From: Cognaticolwellia sediminilitoris
Lineage (GTDB): Bacteria; Pseudomonadota; Gammaproteobacteria; Enterobacterales; Alteromonadaceae
DNA: 64,000 nt
NCBI GenBank assembly: GCA_002104535.1
Contig: NBOG01000005.1
Coordinates: 232,738-296,737 of the forward strand
Direction: 5' to 3'
Of this stretch, positions 9,031 through 17,296 are shown one piece after another. The notes under the pieces are model-generated. The model was not told where the DNA came from. It searched no databases and saw nothing but the letters and a program-made list of their open reading frames with translations. The first letter of the stretch is position 1; each line of letters starts with the position of its first letter. Position numbers and translations under genes: made by a program.

Positions 9031-9891
9031 ATGATAAACGCTCATCATTATATTTTAACTTGGCAATGCCCTGATACCTCAGGTGTGTTGGCTAAAGTCA
9101 CTCAATGTTTATTCAAACATGGCGCATTTATTACTGAAACTTGCCAGTACAGTGATCCTGATACTGCCACGTTTTTTTCTCGACTTGCCTTTGATGATAG
9201 AGAGCTCAATGTCAGTTTTGCTGAATTAAGCCAAGCCATTAATTTACTGGCACAATCTTTAGATATGCAATATCAGCTTAGAGAAAAAAATAATTTCCCT
9301 AATATTGTTATTGCGGTTTCAAAAGACGACCACTGCTTAGTATCGTTAATTACTAAATACAAAGCCGGTGTGTTACCGATCAATATCGTCGCAATTACCT
9401 CAAACCACCTTGATTGTCAGGCACTGGCACAATGGCATGACATACCTTTTCATCATCTGCCGGTTACAAAAGACAACAAAGCTGAACAAGAACAGGCATT
9501 ATTAGCACTTTTCAAACAATACCAAGGTGACTTATTGGTTTTAGCACGTTATATGCAAATTTTGTCAGACGATCTTTGCCGCAGTTTACGAGGCCAAGCT
9601 ATTAATATTCATCACTCATTTTTGCCGAGTTTTAAAGGTGCAAAGCCTTATCATCAGGCGCATAAACGTGGTGTTAAAATTATTGGTGCTACTGCCCATT
9701 ATGTCACTGCAGATCTTGATGAAGGACCGATTATTGTGCAAGAAGTCAAACCGATTAACCATGCTTACACCGTTGAAAATATGGTGCACCTTGGCCACGA
9801 TTTAGAAGCAACAGCATTGTCTCATGCCGTAAAAATGCACGCTGAACAACGCATCTGCTTAAATAAAGATAAAACCGTAATATTAAGTTAA
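9031..9891 (+). CDS. purU: Formyltetrahydrofolate deformylase PurU
   Basis: 286 residues. An N-terminal ACT-like domain (about 5-85, with the TWQCPDTSGVLAKVT signature) is followed by a formyl-transferase catalytic domain. NIHHSFLPSFKGA at about 191-203 carries the catalytic His and LDEGPII near 230 the catalytic Asp. It hydrolyses 10-formyl-THF to THF and formate, feeding PurT-dependent purine synthesis and balancing one-carbon pools; in E. coli Met and Gly act through the ACT domain. The start ATG at 9031 fits the family. No convincing U-rich terminator follows, but a perfect 14-bp hairpin lies 67 bases downstream. Confidence 0.93.
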   Translation: MINAHHYILTWQCPDTSGVLAKVTQCLFKHGAFITETCQYSDPDTATFFSRLAFDDRELNVSFAELSQAINLLAQSLDMQYQLREKNNFPNIVIAVSKDDHCLVSLITKYKAGVLPINIVAITSNHLDCQALAQWHDIPFHHLPVTKDNKAEQEQALLALFKQYQGDLLVLARYMQILSDDLCRSLRGQAINIHHSFLPSFKGAKPYHQAHKRGVKIIGATAHYVTADLDEGPIIVQEVKPINHAYTVENMVHLGHDLEATALSHAVKMHAEQRICLNKDKTVILS

Positions 9892-9958
9892 ATAACCAGT
9901 ATTAAAATCGCTTTATCAGAGTTATTTTCAAGCTGTTTTATCGCGCTAACTCTGCTAC

Positions 9959-9997
9959 ATTGGAGCACAAATCACTTGTTAACATTTGTGCTCCAAT
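9959..9997 (+). promoter_or_regulatory. Perfect 14-bp inverted repeat abutting the M61 peptidase start codon
   Basis: Left arm 9959-9972 (ATTGGAGCACAAAT) and right arm 9984-9997 are exact reverse complements around an 11-base loop. The ATG of the next gene begins at 9998, directly after the right arm. The only Shine-Dalgarno-like GGAG (9962-9965) is inside the stem. It has no T-run, so it is a poor intrinsic terminator for purU. It may be a repressor operator or an RNA structure that controls initiation. Confidence 0.6.
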
Positions 9998-11791
9998 ATG
10001 ATCCAATATCAAATTTCCCCACTCAACCCAAATAGTCACATATTTGAAGTTTTATTATCATTTAACACTTCGCCAAACCAAAGCTACACCTTAGCTTTAC
10101 CCGCTTGGTTACCCGGCAGTTATATGATTCGAGATTTTGCTAAAAATATTACTGAAATTTCTGCCTATGACAGTAACAACCAAGTAATTGAGTTAACAAA
10201 AGTAGATAAACAAACTTGGTCATTGCAAGCAAATACTGAGCAGGTTCAAGTACGTTATCAAGTTTTCGCCTTTGATTTATCCGTACGCACTGCTTATCTC
10301 GATAGTCAGCGTGGCTTTTTTAATGGCAGTTCAACCTTTCTGCAAGTAGTAGAATTAGTCCACCAGCCCTGCGAATTAATCATTGAACCTTCAACATTGG
10401 CTGAACATAAACACTGGCAAGTCGCGACGGGATTAACTCGAGCTAAAGAAACCGAAAAGTTTCAGTTTGGACGCTATATTGCTGAAGATTATCAACACTT
10501 AATTGACTGTCCGGTCGCTATAGGGCTTTTTGATTGTACTGAATTTACTATTGAGGGCGTGGTACATCACCTCGTATTTACCAGTAAACATTACGGCGAT
10601 ACTCAAAGGTTGGCTGACGATATCAGTAAATTATGCCAACACCATATCAACATATTTGGCGAAGCTCCTTTTAAAGAGTATTGGTTTATAACGCATTTAC
10701 AAGCAAATGGCTTTGGTGGTTTGGAACATAAAAATTCGACTATCCTTCAAGCCAGTCGTTTTGATCTGCCAAACCCACAGCATAAAGCTAAAGAGTTATC
10801 TGAAGACTATAGAACCTTTCTAAGTTTATGTTCACATGAATACTTTCATGCTTGGAACGTCTGTAGGATCAAACCAAAAGAGTTTGTGCCTTATAATTTG
10901 CAACAAGAAAGTTATACCAAGCAACTTTGGGCCTATGAGGGCATTACCTCTTATTATGATGACTTTTCACTTTTTAGAACGGGTTTAATAAACTTTGATG
11001 AGTACTTGGCGATTATTGCGAAAAATGCTACCCGTGTAAATCGTGGCGCTGGTGAATTAAAACAAAGCATAACCGCTTCAAGTTTTGACGCTTGGACTAA
11101 GTTTTATAAACAAGGTCCAGATGCAGTAAACAATATCGTTAGCTACTACGCTAAAGGCGCCATAATTGCTTTATGGTTAGACTTAACTATTAGAGATAAA
11201 TCTAATAATCAGTACAGTTTAGACACTTTGATGCGTGAATTATGGATCCACTTCGGCCGAACTAACACCGGCACCACGGAAGAAGACTTCATCAATATTG
11301 CTAACCTATTATGCGGTGAGGATATAAGTTCAGCATTTAAACATCATCTGTATAGTGCTGAACGTGTTGATTTAAGCCATGAGTTGGCAAAATATGGCGT
11401 TGAAATACAAAAGCAAAAATTTAAAAAACTCAACAGTTTAGACACCATATCTACGGATAATTACCATGGCTATTTAGGCGCGCATTATAAGGCTCAACCT
11501 GCGGGATTAACTATCACACAAGTACTGGAAAATTCACCCGCAGCAAACGCAGGTTTGGCAGTTAACGATATACTGATTGCTGTTGACGACCTCAAAGTTA
11601 CTGAGCAGTCTTTACAGGGTTTAGTTGATCATTTACCAGCAAACAGTGAAGTGACTTGTTATTACTTTCGTGATGATCAACTGCTCAGTTCAACATTAAC
11701 GGTTATTGATTCGCCTTTAGCTGGGATCGCTTATAAAGTCACCGATCAGGCTTTAGTGCAACGCTGGCAGAATATTATTCCGAATGGTTAG
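9998..11791 (+). CDS. M61-family (glycyl aminopeptidase-like) metallopeptidase with PDZ domain
   Basis: 597 residues. An N-terminal beta domain with the family's LPAWLPGSYMIRDFAKNI signature is followed by a catalytic domain with HExxH at residues 280-284 (SHEYFHAWNVCRIKP) and a C-terminal PDZ domain at about 480-570 (LENSPAANAGL). Family M61 zinc peptidases release N-terminal Gly/Ala. No signal peptide is visible, so it is probably cytoplasmic. An upstream in-frame TTG (9986) would add four residues but lies in the hairpin arm; the ATG at 9998 matches the usual N-terminus. Expression may be set by the abutting hairpin. Confidence 0.9.
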   Translation: MIQYQISPLNPNSHIFEVLLSFNTSPNQSYTLALPAWLPGSYMIRDFAKNITEISAYDSNNQVIELTKVDKQTWSLQANTEQVQVRYQVFAFDLSVRTAYLDSQRGFFNGSSTFLQVVELVHQPCELIIEPSTLAEHKHWQVATGLTRAKETEKFQFGRYIAEDYQHLIDCPVAIGLFDCTEFTIEGVVHHLVFTSKHYGDTQRLADDISKLCQHHINIFGEAPFKEYWFITHLQANGFGGLEHKNSTILQASRFDLPNPQHKAKELSEDYRTFLSLCSHEYFHAWNVCRIKPKEFVPYNLQQESYTKQLWAYEGITSYYDDFSLFRTGLINFDEYLAIIAKNATRVNRGAGELKQSITASSFDAWTKFYKQGPDAVNNIVSYYAKGAIIALWLDLTIRDKSNNQYSLDTLMRELWIHFGRTNTGTTEEDFINIANLLCGEDISSAFKHHLYSAERVDLSHELAKYGVEIQKQKFKKLNSLDTISTDNYHGYLGAHYKAQPAGLTITQVLENSPAANAGLAVNDILIAVDDLKVTEQSLQGLVDHLPANSEVTCYYFRDDQLLSSTLTVIDSPLAGIAYKVTDQALVQRWQNIIPNG

Positions 11792-11929
11792 TGGCTGTAA
11801 ACTAAACCGTACGTAATTGCTGACAACATTTACTAACTAAACTAGCCTTAAAATTAGGGGCTATTATCGAGTTATGGTAAAAAATAGCCCATTCAAAACT
11901 CGCTTAACTTTAACTTAAGTAATAATACT

Positions 11930-12463
11930 ATGATTAATGTAAAACGCTTCCACCATGTGGCTTACCGCTGTAAAGACGCTAAAGAAACAGTCGATTGGTA
12001 TCAAAAACATTTAAATATGGAGCTTACTGTCGCTATCGCTGAAAATGAAGTGCCTTCGACAAAAGCACCCGACCCTTACATGCATATATTTCTAGATGCT
12101 GGCATGGGTAATGTTTTAGCCTTTTTTGAAATACCTAATTCTCCTGATATGGGTCGCGATGAAAACACCCCACAATGGGTACAACATATCGCCTTAGAAG
12201 TTGATGATCTAGATGCTTTGATTTCAGCCAAAAGTGATCTGCAAGCTAAAGGTGTCGATGTTTTAGGACCGGTTCATCATGGCGTATTTAAATCTATCTA
12301 TTTCTTTGATCCTAATGGTCACCGCTTAGAACTAGCCGCAAACACTGGTACAGCTGAGCAATATGCTGAATTAAAACGTGTAGCACCGCTAATGGTTGAA
12401 GAATGGTCTATAACCAAAAAAGCACCAACACATGCCGCTTGGTTACACCAAAAAGAAGATTAA
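11930..12463 (+). CDS. VOC-family (glyoxalase/dioxygenase-fold) protein
   Basis: 177 residues made of two beta-alpha-beta-beta-beta units of the vicinal-oxygen-chelate superfamily. Candidate metal ligands are His8/His9 (RFHHVAY), the QHIALEVDD His and the Glu of HRLELA. The substrate cannot be told from sequence. It resembles proteins named lactoylglutathione lyase, but the extended C-terminal tail and the NSPDMG loop differ from classic GloA, so a generic name is safer. It stands alone between the M61 gene and the CsrB-like RNA. Confidence 0.8.
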   Translation: MINVKRFHHVAYRCKDAKETVDWYQKHLNMELTVAIAENEVPSTKAPDPYMHIFLDAGMGNVLAFFEIPNSPDMGRDENTPQWVQHIALEVDDLDALISAKSDLQAKGVDVLGPVHHGVFKSIYFFDPNGHRLELAANTGTAEQYAELKRVAPLMVEEWSITKKAPTHAAWLHQKED

Positions 12464-12478
12464 ATAACAACATTTCAC

Positions 12479-12505
12479 CGTCACTTAAGTTCACTTTAAG
12501 TGACG
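12479..12505 (+). terminator. Hairpin after VOC gene, weak terminator
   Basis: Ten-bp perfect stem CGTCACTTAA / TTAAGTGACG with a seven-base loop, starting 16 bases after the stop. No good T-run follows, so it may be a weak or Rho-assisted terminator or an RNA-stabilising hairpin. Confidence 0.45.
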
Positions 12506-12735
12506 ATTTCAAACAAAATAGTAAAGTAGATAATGTCTAAATATGATTTTTTTGATGCTATTTTCACGATAAATAAGCTAAATATTACAAATTCGATGAT
12601 TACTTTTGTAAGACATTGACCATAGAAAGCGTAAATAACAAAATTAAATTACACTTTTTAACAATTTAATTACATTTAAAAACAGCATCTTGCTGATTTG
12701 TGCAATTTTAAAGTGAAAATTATGGATAAAACGAC

Positions 12736-12763
12736 TTGCTGCAATAAAAAAGTAACGTAAAGT
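12736..12763 (+). promoter_or_regulatory. Likely promoter of the CsrB/C-like RNA
   Basis: TTGCTG at 12736-12741, then 16 bases, then TAAAGT at 12758-12763, predicting a start near 12770, about 28 bases before the first GGA motif. A TGTAAG half site at 12607-12612 resembles half of the GacA/UvrY box (TGTAAG-N6-CTTACA) that drives csrB in other gammaproteobacteria, but the second half is not recognisable. The AT-rich region 12506-12735 otherwise holds no gene that I can see. Confidence 0.45.
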
Positions 12764-12769
12764 ATGTTC

Positions 12770-13104
12770 CAGCTAGTTGACTAGCACTAAACAAAACGGA
12801 TTGAATAAGCACGGAAAGCAGTAAGCGTTTTATACGCAGCAAACTTTTAAAGCATGGATTGTTTACTAAAACTCAAGATGAGTACTTAAATATTACCCGA
12901 TTGGGTATTACGGATAACCTAATAAAGCGTCAGGAAGACCGACAAAAATAAATTAAGCATGGAAGTAATAATAATAAGATTGGACACTGTCAAATAAACA
13001 GGGACTGTATCAATAAGCTAGGAAAGCTCATAAAGTATCGGAAGTAACATTGTTGGCTTATGCCACATTTTCTCCAAAAGCGACGTTAATAACGTCGCTT
13101 TTTT
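12770..13104 (+). ncRNA. csrB: CsrB/CsrC-like regulatory RNA that titrates CsrA
   Basis: Non-coding stretch with ten GGA triplets between 12798 and 13042 (12798, 12813, 12856, 12912, 12933, 12961, 12982, 13002, 13021, 13040), spaced 15-56 bases apart and often as AGGA, CGGA or GGGA. It ends in a strong intrinsic terminator. About 335 nt with repeated GGA is the hallmark of CsrB/CsrC RNAs, which bind many copies of the translational regulator CsrA. In E. coli csrC lies next to yihI, and here yihI is the next gene, so synteny supports the call. The 5' end is inferred from a promoter-like sequence. The number of GGA triplets held in hairpin loops was not computed. Confidence 0.8.
13076..13104 (+). 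terminator. Terminator of CsrB/C-like RNA
   Basis: GCGACGTT / AACGTCGC, an eight-bp GC-rich stem with an AAT loop, flanked by four A and six T. Classic intrinsic terminator about 70 bases before yihI. Confidence 0.92.
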
Positions 13105-13173
13105 CTTTCTATCGCGGTTTAGCGTGGAATGTCGTAAAATACCCCCAATTGTTCATTTTATTAAGTTATTACT

Positions 13174-13755
13174 ATGTCTCGTACTAAAAAATCTCGCAAG
13201 CCTGGCACTGGCTCTAGTGGCGTCCTAAAGGATGACAAAAAGAAAGTCCTTGCTCCTGTTCCTCGAAAAGCTAAAAAGAAAAACGGCAAAGAAGCAGGCA
13301 ATCGTCAAAAGGAAGCGAATCCTCAAATTATAAATGGACAAAATTCTTCGGCAAACAAAGACCCGCGTCTCGGTAGTAAAACCCCGATTGACCTAGGCAA
13401 ACCTATTGCTGCGCCAATGAAAACTAAAACAGTAAAAGCGACTAAGAAACCGCAAGATAACTCACCCATTGCTGCTATACGTGCTGTTGAAACCGGTGAA
13501 ACACTAGCGGAACAATTAAGTCGTATCGAGCAAGACCCTAAGCTGCTTGAAATTTTAGAAAAACAAGATGAAGACGCAGCACTAACCGCTGATGAAGTGA
13601 ATTATTTTAATACCTTAATGGAACAGCATGAAAAAATCACTGCTGAATTAGGCCTTGAAGATGAAGACGAAGAAGTAGCACCTGCTCGTAAGTCAGACTC
13701 TGAAGATGATCTATGGGACAAGTTTGATAACAGCGATTTATCAAAATTTGAATAA
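13174..13755 (+). CDS. yihI: Der GTPase-activating protein YihI
   Basis: 193 residues. A basic Lys/Arg-rich N-terminal third (SRTKKSRKPG) is followed by a linker and an acidic helical C-terminal part ending in Asp/Glu-rich sequence, the usual YihI layout. YihI stimulates the GTPase Der (EngA) and so delays late 50S ribosome assembly. It lies next to the CsrB/C-like RNA as in E. coli and is followed nine bases later by the DUF2489 gene, with which it probably forms an operon. Confidence 0.92.
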   Translation: MSRTKKSRKPGTGSSGVLKDDKKKVLAPVPRKAKKKNGKEAGNRQKEANPQIINGQNSSANKDPRLGSKTPIDLGKPIAAPMKTKTVKATKKPQDNSPIAAIRAVETGETLAEQLSRIEQDPKLLEILEKQDEDAALTADEVNYFNTLMEQHEKITAELGLEDEDEEVAPARKSDSEDDLWDKFDNSDLSKFE

Positions 13756-13764
13756 GGTGGTGAC

Positions 13765-14265
13765 ATGTTTTCAAACCCTTGGATATATCTCGCTTTATTA
13801 GGTCTTGCAATTATTGTCGTGCTCGCGGCAATAGCGACTAAATTGCTTAGGCAATTAAAGCAACAAACACTTGAGCAAGAAAAACAAAAGGCAGCACAAC
13901 AAATAGCTTTGCAGCAACATGATCAAAAGATTATCGCCAGTGTCATTATTATTGTCCGTGCGATGAAAGAAGAGCAATGCGATTTGGCCGAAGGCTGCTG
14001 GCGCTTAAGTGTATTACTTGATTCATTAAAGTTGAGTCAAGACTTGAATAAGCAGTTTCCTACGGTATTTAAGTTTTATGAAGCGATCAAGCATATGCCA
14101 ATTCTCGAGGCACGAAAGAAGCTAGATAAGCAATCACGCATGAAGCTCGATTTTGAACGGATGAAACTTGAAGCTGAACTCGCTGAAGACATTCGCAAAG
14201 ATATTGAATTACTGCACCAATATGCCAACGAGCGCAAGAGCATGCTGAGCGATGCCGCCGCTTAA
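13765..14265 (+). CDS. DUF2489 membrane-anchored protein
   Basis: 166 residues. One N-terminal membrane helix (about 5-27, IYLALLGLAIIVVLAAIA) is followed by a long charged helical, probably coiled-coil, stretch rich in Lys, Glu and Gln. It matches the DUF2489 family, which sits between yihI and hemN in many Vibrio and Alteromonadales genomes. Function is unknown. The short gap after yihI suggests co-expression. Confidence 0.8.
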   Translation: MFSNPWIYLALLGLAIIVVLAAIATKLLRQLKQQTLEQEKQKAAQQIALQQHDQKIIASVIIIVRAMKEEQCDLAEGCWRLSVLLDSLKLSQDLNKQFPTVFKFYEAIKHMPILEARKKLDKQSRMKLDFERMKLEAELAEDIRKDIELLHQYANERKSMLSDAAA

Positions 14266-14337
14266 TAAGACTTATAACATCGCCCTCAGTTAAAGCCAGT
14301 AGACAAAATAACTTAAGTTATACTAAAGCCGCCAGCA

Positions 14338-14351
14338 TTGAGCTTGATCAA
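14338..14351 (+). promoter_or_regulatory. FNR-type box upstream of hemN
   Basis: TTGAG-CTTG-ATCAA matches the FNR consensus TTGAT-N4-ATCAA at nine of ten defined bases. It is centred at about 14344.5. With the TATAAT at 14373-14378 and a predicted start near 14385, it lies close to position -40.5, the class II activator position. Anaerobic activation of the oxygen-independent oxidase gene would make sense. Confidence 0.75.
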
Positions 14352-14362
14352 TGTTTGCGCGG

Positions 14363-14399
14363 CCCGTTTATCTATAATACTCGTAGATAGATAAACGGG
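14363..14399 (+). promoter_or_regulatory. hemN promoter -10 inside a 12-bp palindrome
   Basis: Arms 14363-14374 (CCCGTTTATCTA) and 14388-14399 are exact reverse complements around 13 bases. A perfect TATAAT (14373-14378) lies at the inner edge of the left arm, and the right arm runs to seven bases before the hemN ATG. As the predicted start (about 14385) follows the left arm, the palindrome works better as a DNA operator than as an RNA hairpin. The binding protein is unknown. Confidence 0.6.
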
Positions 14400-14406
14400 A
14401 AGACTC

Positions 14407-15777
14407 ATGCAAGCAACTCAATTTTTCGATAAAGCACTGTTAAAAAAATATAATACTAGCGGCCCTCGGTACACTTCCTACCCAACTGCCTTAGAGTTTC
14501 ACGATCAATTCAAGCATGATGATTTATTACAAGCGATTGAAACATCACCGAACCGTGAATTATCTTTGTATGTGCATATACCTTTTTGTCATAGTCTTTG
14601 TTATTACTGCGGTTGTAATAAAGTTATCACTCGCCATCGCGATAAAGCGGATACATACCTTGAATTTCTAGCAGAAGAAATTGCATCTCGAGCACCGTTA
14701 TTTAAAAATTACACCGTTAAACAATTACATTGGGGTGGTGGTACGCCGAGTTTTTTACGCCATGAACAAATGAGTAAACTCGTCGCCTTGTTGAAAGAAA
14801 AATTCAACTTTGCCGAACAAGTAGAAATGAGTATAGAAATTGACCCTCGCGAAATTGAAATGAACCTCGCAGAGCACCTTTTCAGCTTAGGCTTTAACCG
14901 GTTAAGTATTGGTGTGCAAGATATTGATAAAAAAGTACAGCAAACCATTAATAGGGTGCAGTCCACTGAGTTCATCGAAAACTTTATTGCCCATGCAAAA
15001 AAGGTTGGCTTTAAGTCCATAAATATCGACTTAATTTACGGACTACCACATCAAAATATTGATACTTTTACTCGCACCCTCAATAAAGCGCATGAAATGG
15101 ACGTTGATCGTATTTCACTGTTTAGCTACGCCCATATTCCATCTCGTTTTGCTGCTCAGCGGAAATTACGAGATGAGTGGCTACCCAGCGTTGATGAAAA
15201 GTTTGCCTTAATGAAACTGGCCATCGAAAAACTCTGCGACTTTGGCTACGACTTTATCGGTATGGATCACTTTGCAAAACCTGAAGATGAACTTGCTATA
15301 GCGCAAAGAGCCGGTAAATTACACCGCAACTTTCAAGGCTACACGACCCAAGGAGGATGCGATCTTTTAGGCTTAGGGGTGTCATCTATTAGCGCTATTG
15401 GTAATAGTTTTAGCCAAAACACCAAAGAACTACAAGATTATTACAAGGCGATTGATACACAAGCCCATGCCCACGTAAAAGGCGTAAGCTTAACTCAGGA
15501 TGATATTATTCGTGCTGAAGTTATCCGTGAATTGATGTGTAATCTTTATCTCGACAAAAATAAAATTAGCCAGCAGTTTGCGATTAACTTTGATGACTAC
15601 TTTGCAGAAGACTTACCTTTACTACAAACCTTCATTAATGACGGCTTAATGAGTAACAACGATGATGAAATTCGCGTTGCTCAAAAAGCTAGGTTATTGA
15701 TCCGTAATATTTGCATGAGCTTTGATGCTTACATGAAACAACACATTAATAAGCAACGCTTTTCACGAGTAATTTAA
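14407..15777 (+). CDS. hemN: Oxygen-independent coproporphyrinogen III oxidase HemN
   Basis: 456 residues, radical-SAM enzyme that decarboxylates coproporphyrinogen III to protoporphyrinogen IX without oxygen. The iron-sulfur motif CHSLCYYCGC is at residues 61-70 (ligands Cys61, Cys65, Cys68, with the HemN-specific Cys70), followed by GGGTPSFL and the HemN C-terminal domain. The N-terminal RYTSYPTA is the segment typical of true HemN rather than HemW. The 5' UTR is about 20 bases. An FNR box and TATAAT precede it. Confidence 0.96.
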   Translation: MQATQFFDKALLKKYNTSGPRYTSYPTALEFHDQFKHDDLLQAIETSPNRELSLYVHIPFCHSLCYYCGCNKVITRHRDKADTYLEFLAEEIASRAPLFKNYTVKQLHWGGGTPSFLRHEQMSKLVALLKEKFNFAEQVEMSIEIDPREIEMNLAEHLFSLGFNRLSIGVQDIDKKVQQTINRVQSTEFIENFIAHAKKVGFKSINIDLIYGLPHQNIDTFTRTLNKAHEMDVDRISLFSYAHIPSRFAAQRKLRDEWLPSVDEKFALMKLAIEKLCDFGYDFIGMDHFAKPEDELAIAQRAGKLHRNFQGYTTQGGCDLLGLGVSSISAIGNSFSQNTKELQDYYKAIDTQAHAHVKGVSLTQDDIIRAEVIRELMCNLYLDKNKISQQFAINFDDYFAEDLPLLQTFINDGLMSNNDDEIRVAQKARLLIRNICMSFDAYMKQHINKQRFSRVI

Positions 15778-15842
15778 CCTTCATTAAAGAAAATGCGCTC
15801 ATAACGAAAACGTCCTTATGAGGAAAACTATTAAAACAGGTT

Positions 15843-16397
15843 TTAAATCTGCCCTAAGCTACACCTAGAACCGGCACTGAAAAACACTAATTCAGTGCCG
15901 TTTTTAGTTTCTTCTTCATGGGCTAAATCGGCCCATTGATAATAGACATTACGATGAATTTTAGCCGGTAAGTTGCGGCGAACGTTAACATATAAACTGC
16001 CATCTTGGCTTATCTCTAGCGGGTGTTCCGCATTTAAAATAAAGCTGTCATCTAAATTACTGGTTAACTGCATGGTCGTTTTCTGTTCATCAAGCCATTG
16101 CCATTGCGTGATCAAAAATGGCGCATCTTCAACCACAATACCGACCTTTTCAACCGGTGTAACAAGAAAGTACTTTCCTTGCTCTTTTTTTAACACCGAG
16201 GCGAATAACTTAACCAAAGCCAGACGTTTAAATATTGTGCCATTATAAAACCAACTGCCATCCGATTTAATCTCCAAGTCAATATCACCACAAAAAGGTG
16301 GATCCCATAATTCAACCGGCGGCATTTTTTTCTCACTGCCGGCAGCGGTACTGGGTATTTGTGTAGAAATATTATCTAAAGACTTTTCTAATGACAT
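15843..16397 (-). CDS. DUF1285 protein
   Basis: 184 residues matching the DUF1285 family. It shows PPVELWDPPFCGDID, then DGSWFYNGTIFKRLALVKLF, a layout shared by members with two related beta-rich domains. Function is unknown. Convergent with hemN and divergent from the flavodoxin-like gene. No signal peptide is visible, so it is probably cytoplasmic. Confidence 0.85.
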   Translation of the reverse strand: MSLEKSLDNISTQIPSTAAGSEKKMPPVELWDPPFCGDIDLEIKSDGSWFYNGTIFKRLALVKLFASVLKKEQGKYFLVTPVEKVGIVVEDAPFLITQWQWLDEQKTTMQLTSNLDDSFILNAEHPLEISQDGSLYVNVRRNLPAKIHRNVYYQWADLAHEEETKNGTELVFFSAGSRCSLGQI

Positions 16398-16493
16398 AGT
16401 GTTAGCTTATCAGTGGTTTTATCTTATATTATAGCAAGTGAGTTCAGTTTACTCTTAACTCGACATAAACAATTTAGCAGGAGCATAGCGGTA

Positions 16494-16967
16494 ATGAACA
16501 AAAAAGTTAAAACACTGTTAGTTGTTGCCCATGCCCCGTCTGAAAATACCCAATTAATGGTAAATGCGGTCTTAAAAGGAGCGCAGCACCCTGACATTGA
16601 ACAAGTACAAACGCGTTGGATCCCTCCCTTAGAAGCTACCCCTGAAGATGTACTAGCTTGCGATGCGATAATTTTGGGTACCACTGAAAACCTTGCTTAT
16701 ATGAGCGGCGCGTTAAAAGATTTTTTTGACCGCTGCTATTACCCATGCTTGGAAGCTAAACAGGGTTTACCTTGTGCGTTATTTGTTCGTGCAGGCAGTG
16801 ACGGAACCGGTACCTGTCGGGCTGTTGAAACTATTTGTACGGGCCTACGTTGGCAATGGGTTCAACCACCTTTAATTTGTCGTGGCGAATGGCAAACAGC
16901 TTTTCTTGAGCAATGCGAAGAGTTGGGAATGACGATAGCTGCCGGACTTGATGTTGGTATCTATTAA
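16494..16967 (+). CDS. Flavodoxin-family (NADPH-dependent FMN reductase-like) protein
   Basis: 157 residues with a flavodoxin-like Rossmann fold: an initial TLLVVAHAPSENTQ phosphate-binding strand-loop, then DAIILGTTENLAYMSGALKDF, the FMN-loop region of WrbA/flavodoxin relatives. The ATG at 16494 has an AGGAG 11 bases upstream; an in-frame GTG at 16413 lies before it and would add a non-conserved tail. It probably binds FMN; the partner is unknown. Next on the plus strand is tRNA-His. Confidence 0.7.
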   Translation: MNKKVKTLLVVAHAPSENTQLMVNAVLKGAQHPDIEQVQTRWIPPLEATPEDVLACDAIILGTTENLAYMSGALKDFFDRCYYPCLEAKQGLPCALFVRAGSDGTGTCRAVETICTGLRWQWVQPPLICRGEWQTAFLEQCEELGMTIAAGLDVGIY

Positions 16968-17061
16968 CTAGAAATTTTCTGTAATGAATGGCATTTGATA
17001 GGCTAAAACCGGCTTACTCAGTAAAAATAATTTATAAATGCCCTCAAAAATGAAATTTTTC

Positions 17062-17091
17062 TTGGCAATCAATAGATAAATACAATATACT
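17062..17091 (+). promoter_or_regulatory. tRNA-His promoter with stringent-type discriminator
   Basis: TTGGCA (17062-17067), 18 bases, TATACT (17086-17091), followed by a CTCCGCGCC discriminator. A GC-rich discriminator is the known hallmark of stable-RNA promoters repressed by ppGpp and DksA. Confidence 0.65.
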
Positions 17092-17130
17092 CTCCGCGCC
17101 TTACCACAAGGCGTTCTAAGTAAGTTCAGT

Positions 17131-17207
17131 GGTGGCTATAGCTCAGTTGGTAGAGCCCCGGATTGTGATTCCGGTTGTCGAGGGTTCAAGTCCCTTTAGC
17201 CACCCCA
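17131..17207 (+). tRNA. tRNA-His (GTG anticodon)
   Basis: A cloverleaf can be drawn by eye: acceptor GTGGCTA / TAGCCAC, D arm with AGCTCAGTTGGTAGAG, anticodon loop TTGTGAT with GTG, and TTCAAGT in the T arm. The extra G at 17131 facing the C at 17204 is the G-1:C73 pair unique to tRNA-His. CCA is encoded (17205-17207). It is intact, and its 3' end is duplicated downstream. Confidence 0.97.
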
Positions 17208-17243
17208 TTCTTTTTCTATGTAACAAACTCGACCGTAATCACC

Positions 17244-17296
17244 TGTGATTCCCCATTTCAAGTTCGCGAGGGTTCAAGTCCCTTTAGCCACCCCAT
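17244..17296 (+). repeat. tRNA-His 3' fragment, copy A (possible attachment-site remnant)
   Basis: Bases 17267-17296 repeat 17179-17208 exactly (30 bases: T arm, acceptor 3' strand, CCA and one more base). Just before it TGTGATTCC matches the anticodon-loop region, but the stretch between (CATTTCAAGTTCG) differs from the intact gene and matches copy B at about 21.05 kb. The 5' half of the tRNA is missing, so it is not functional. Confidence 0.85.
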
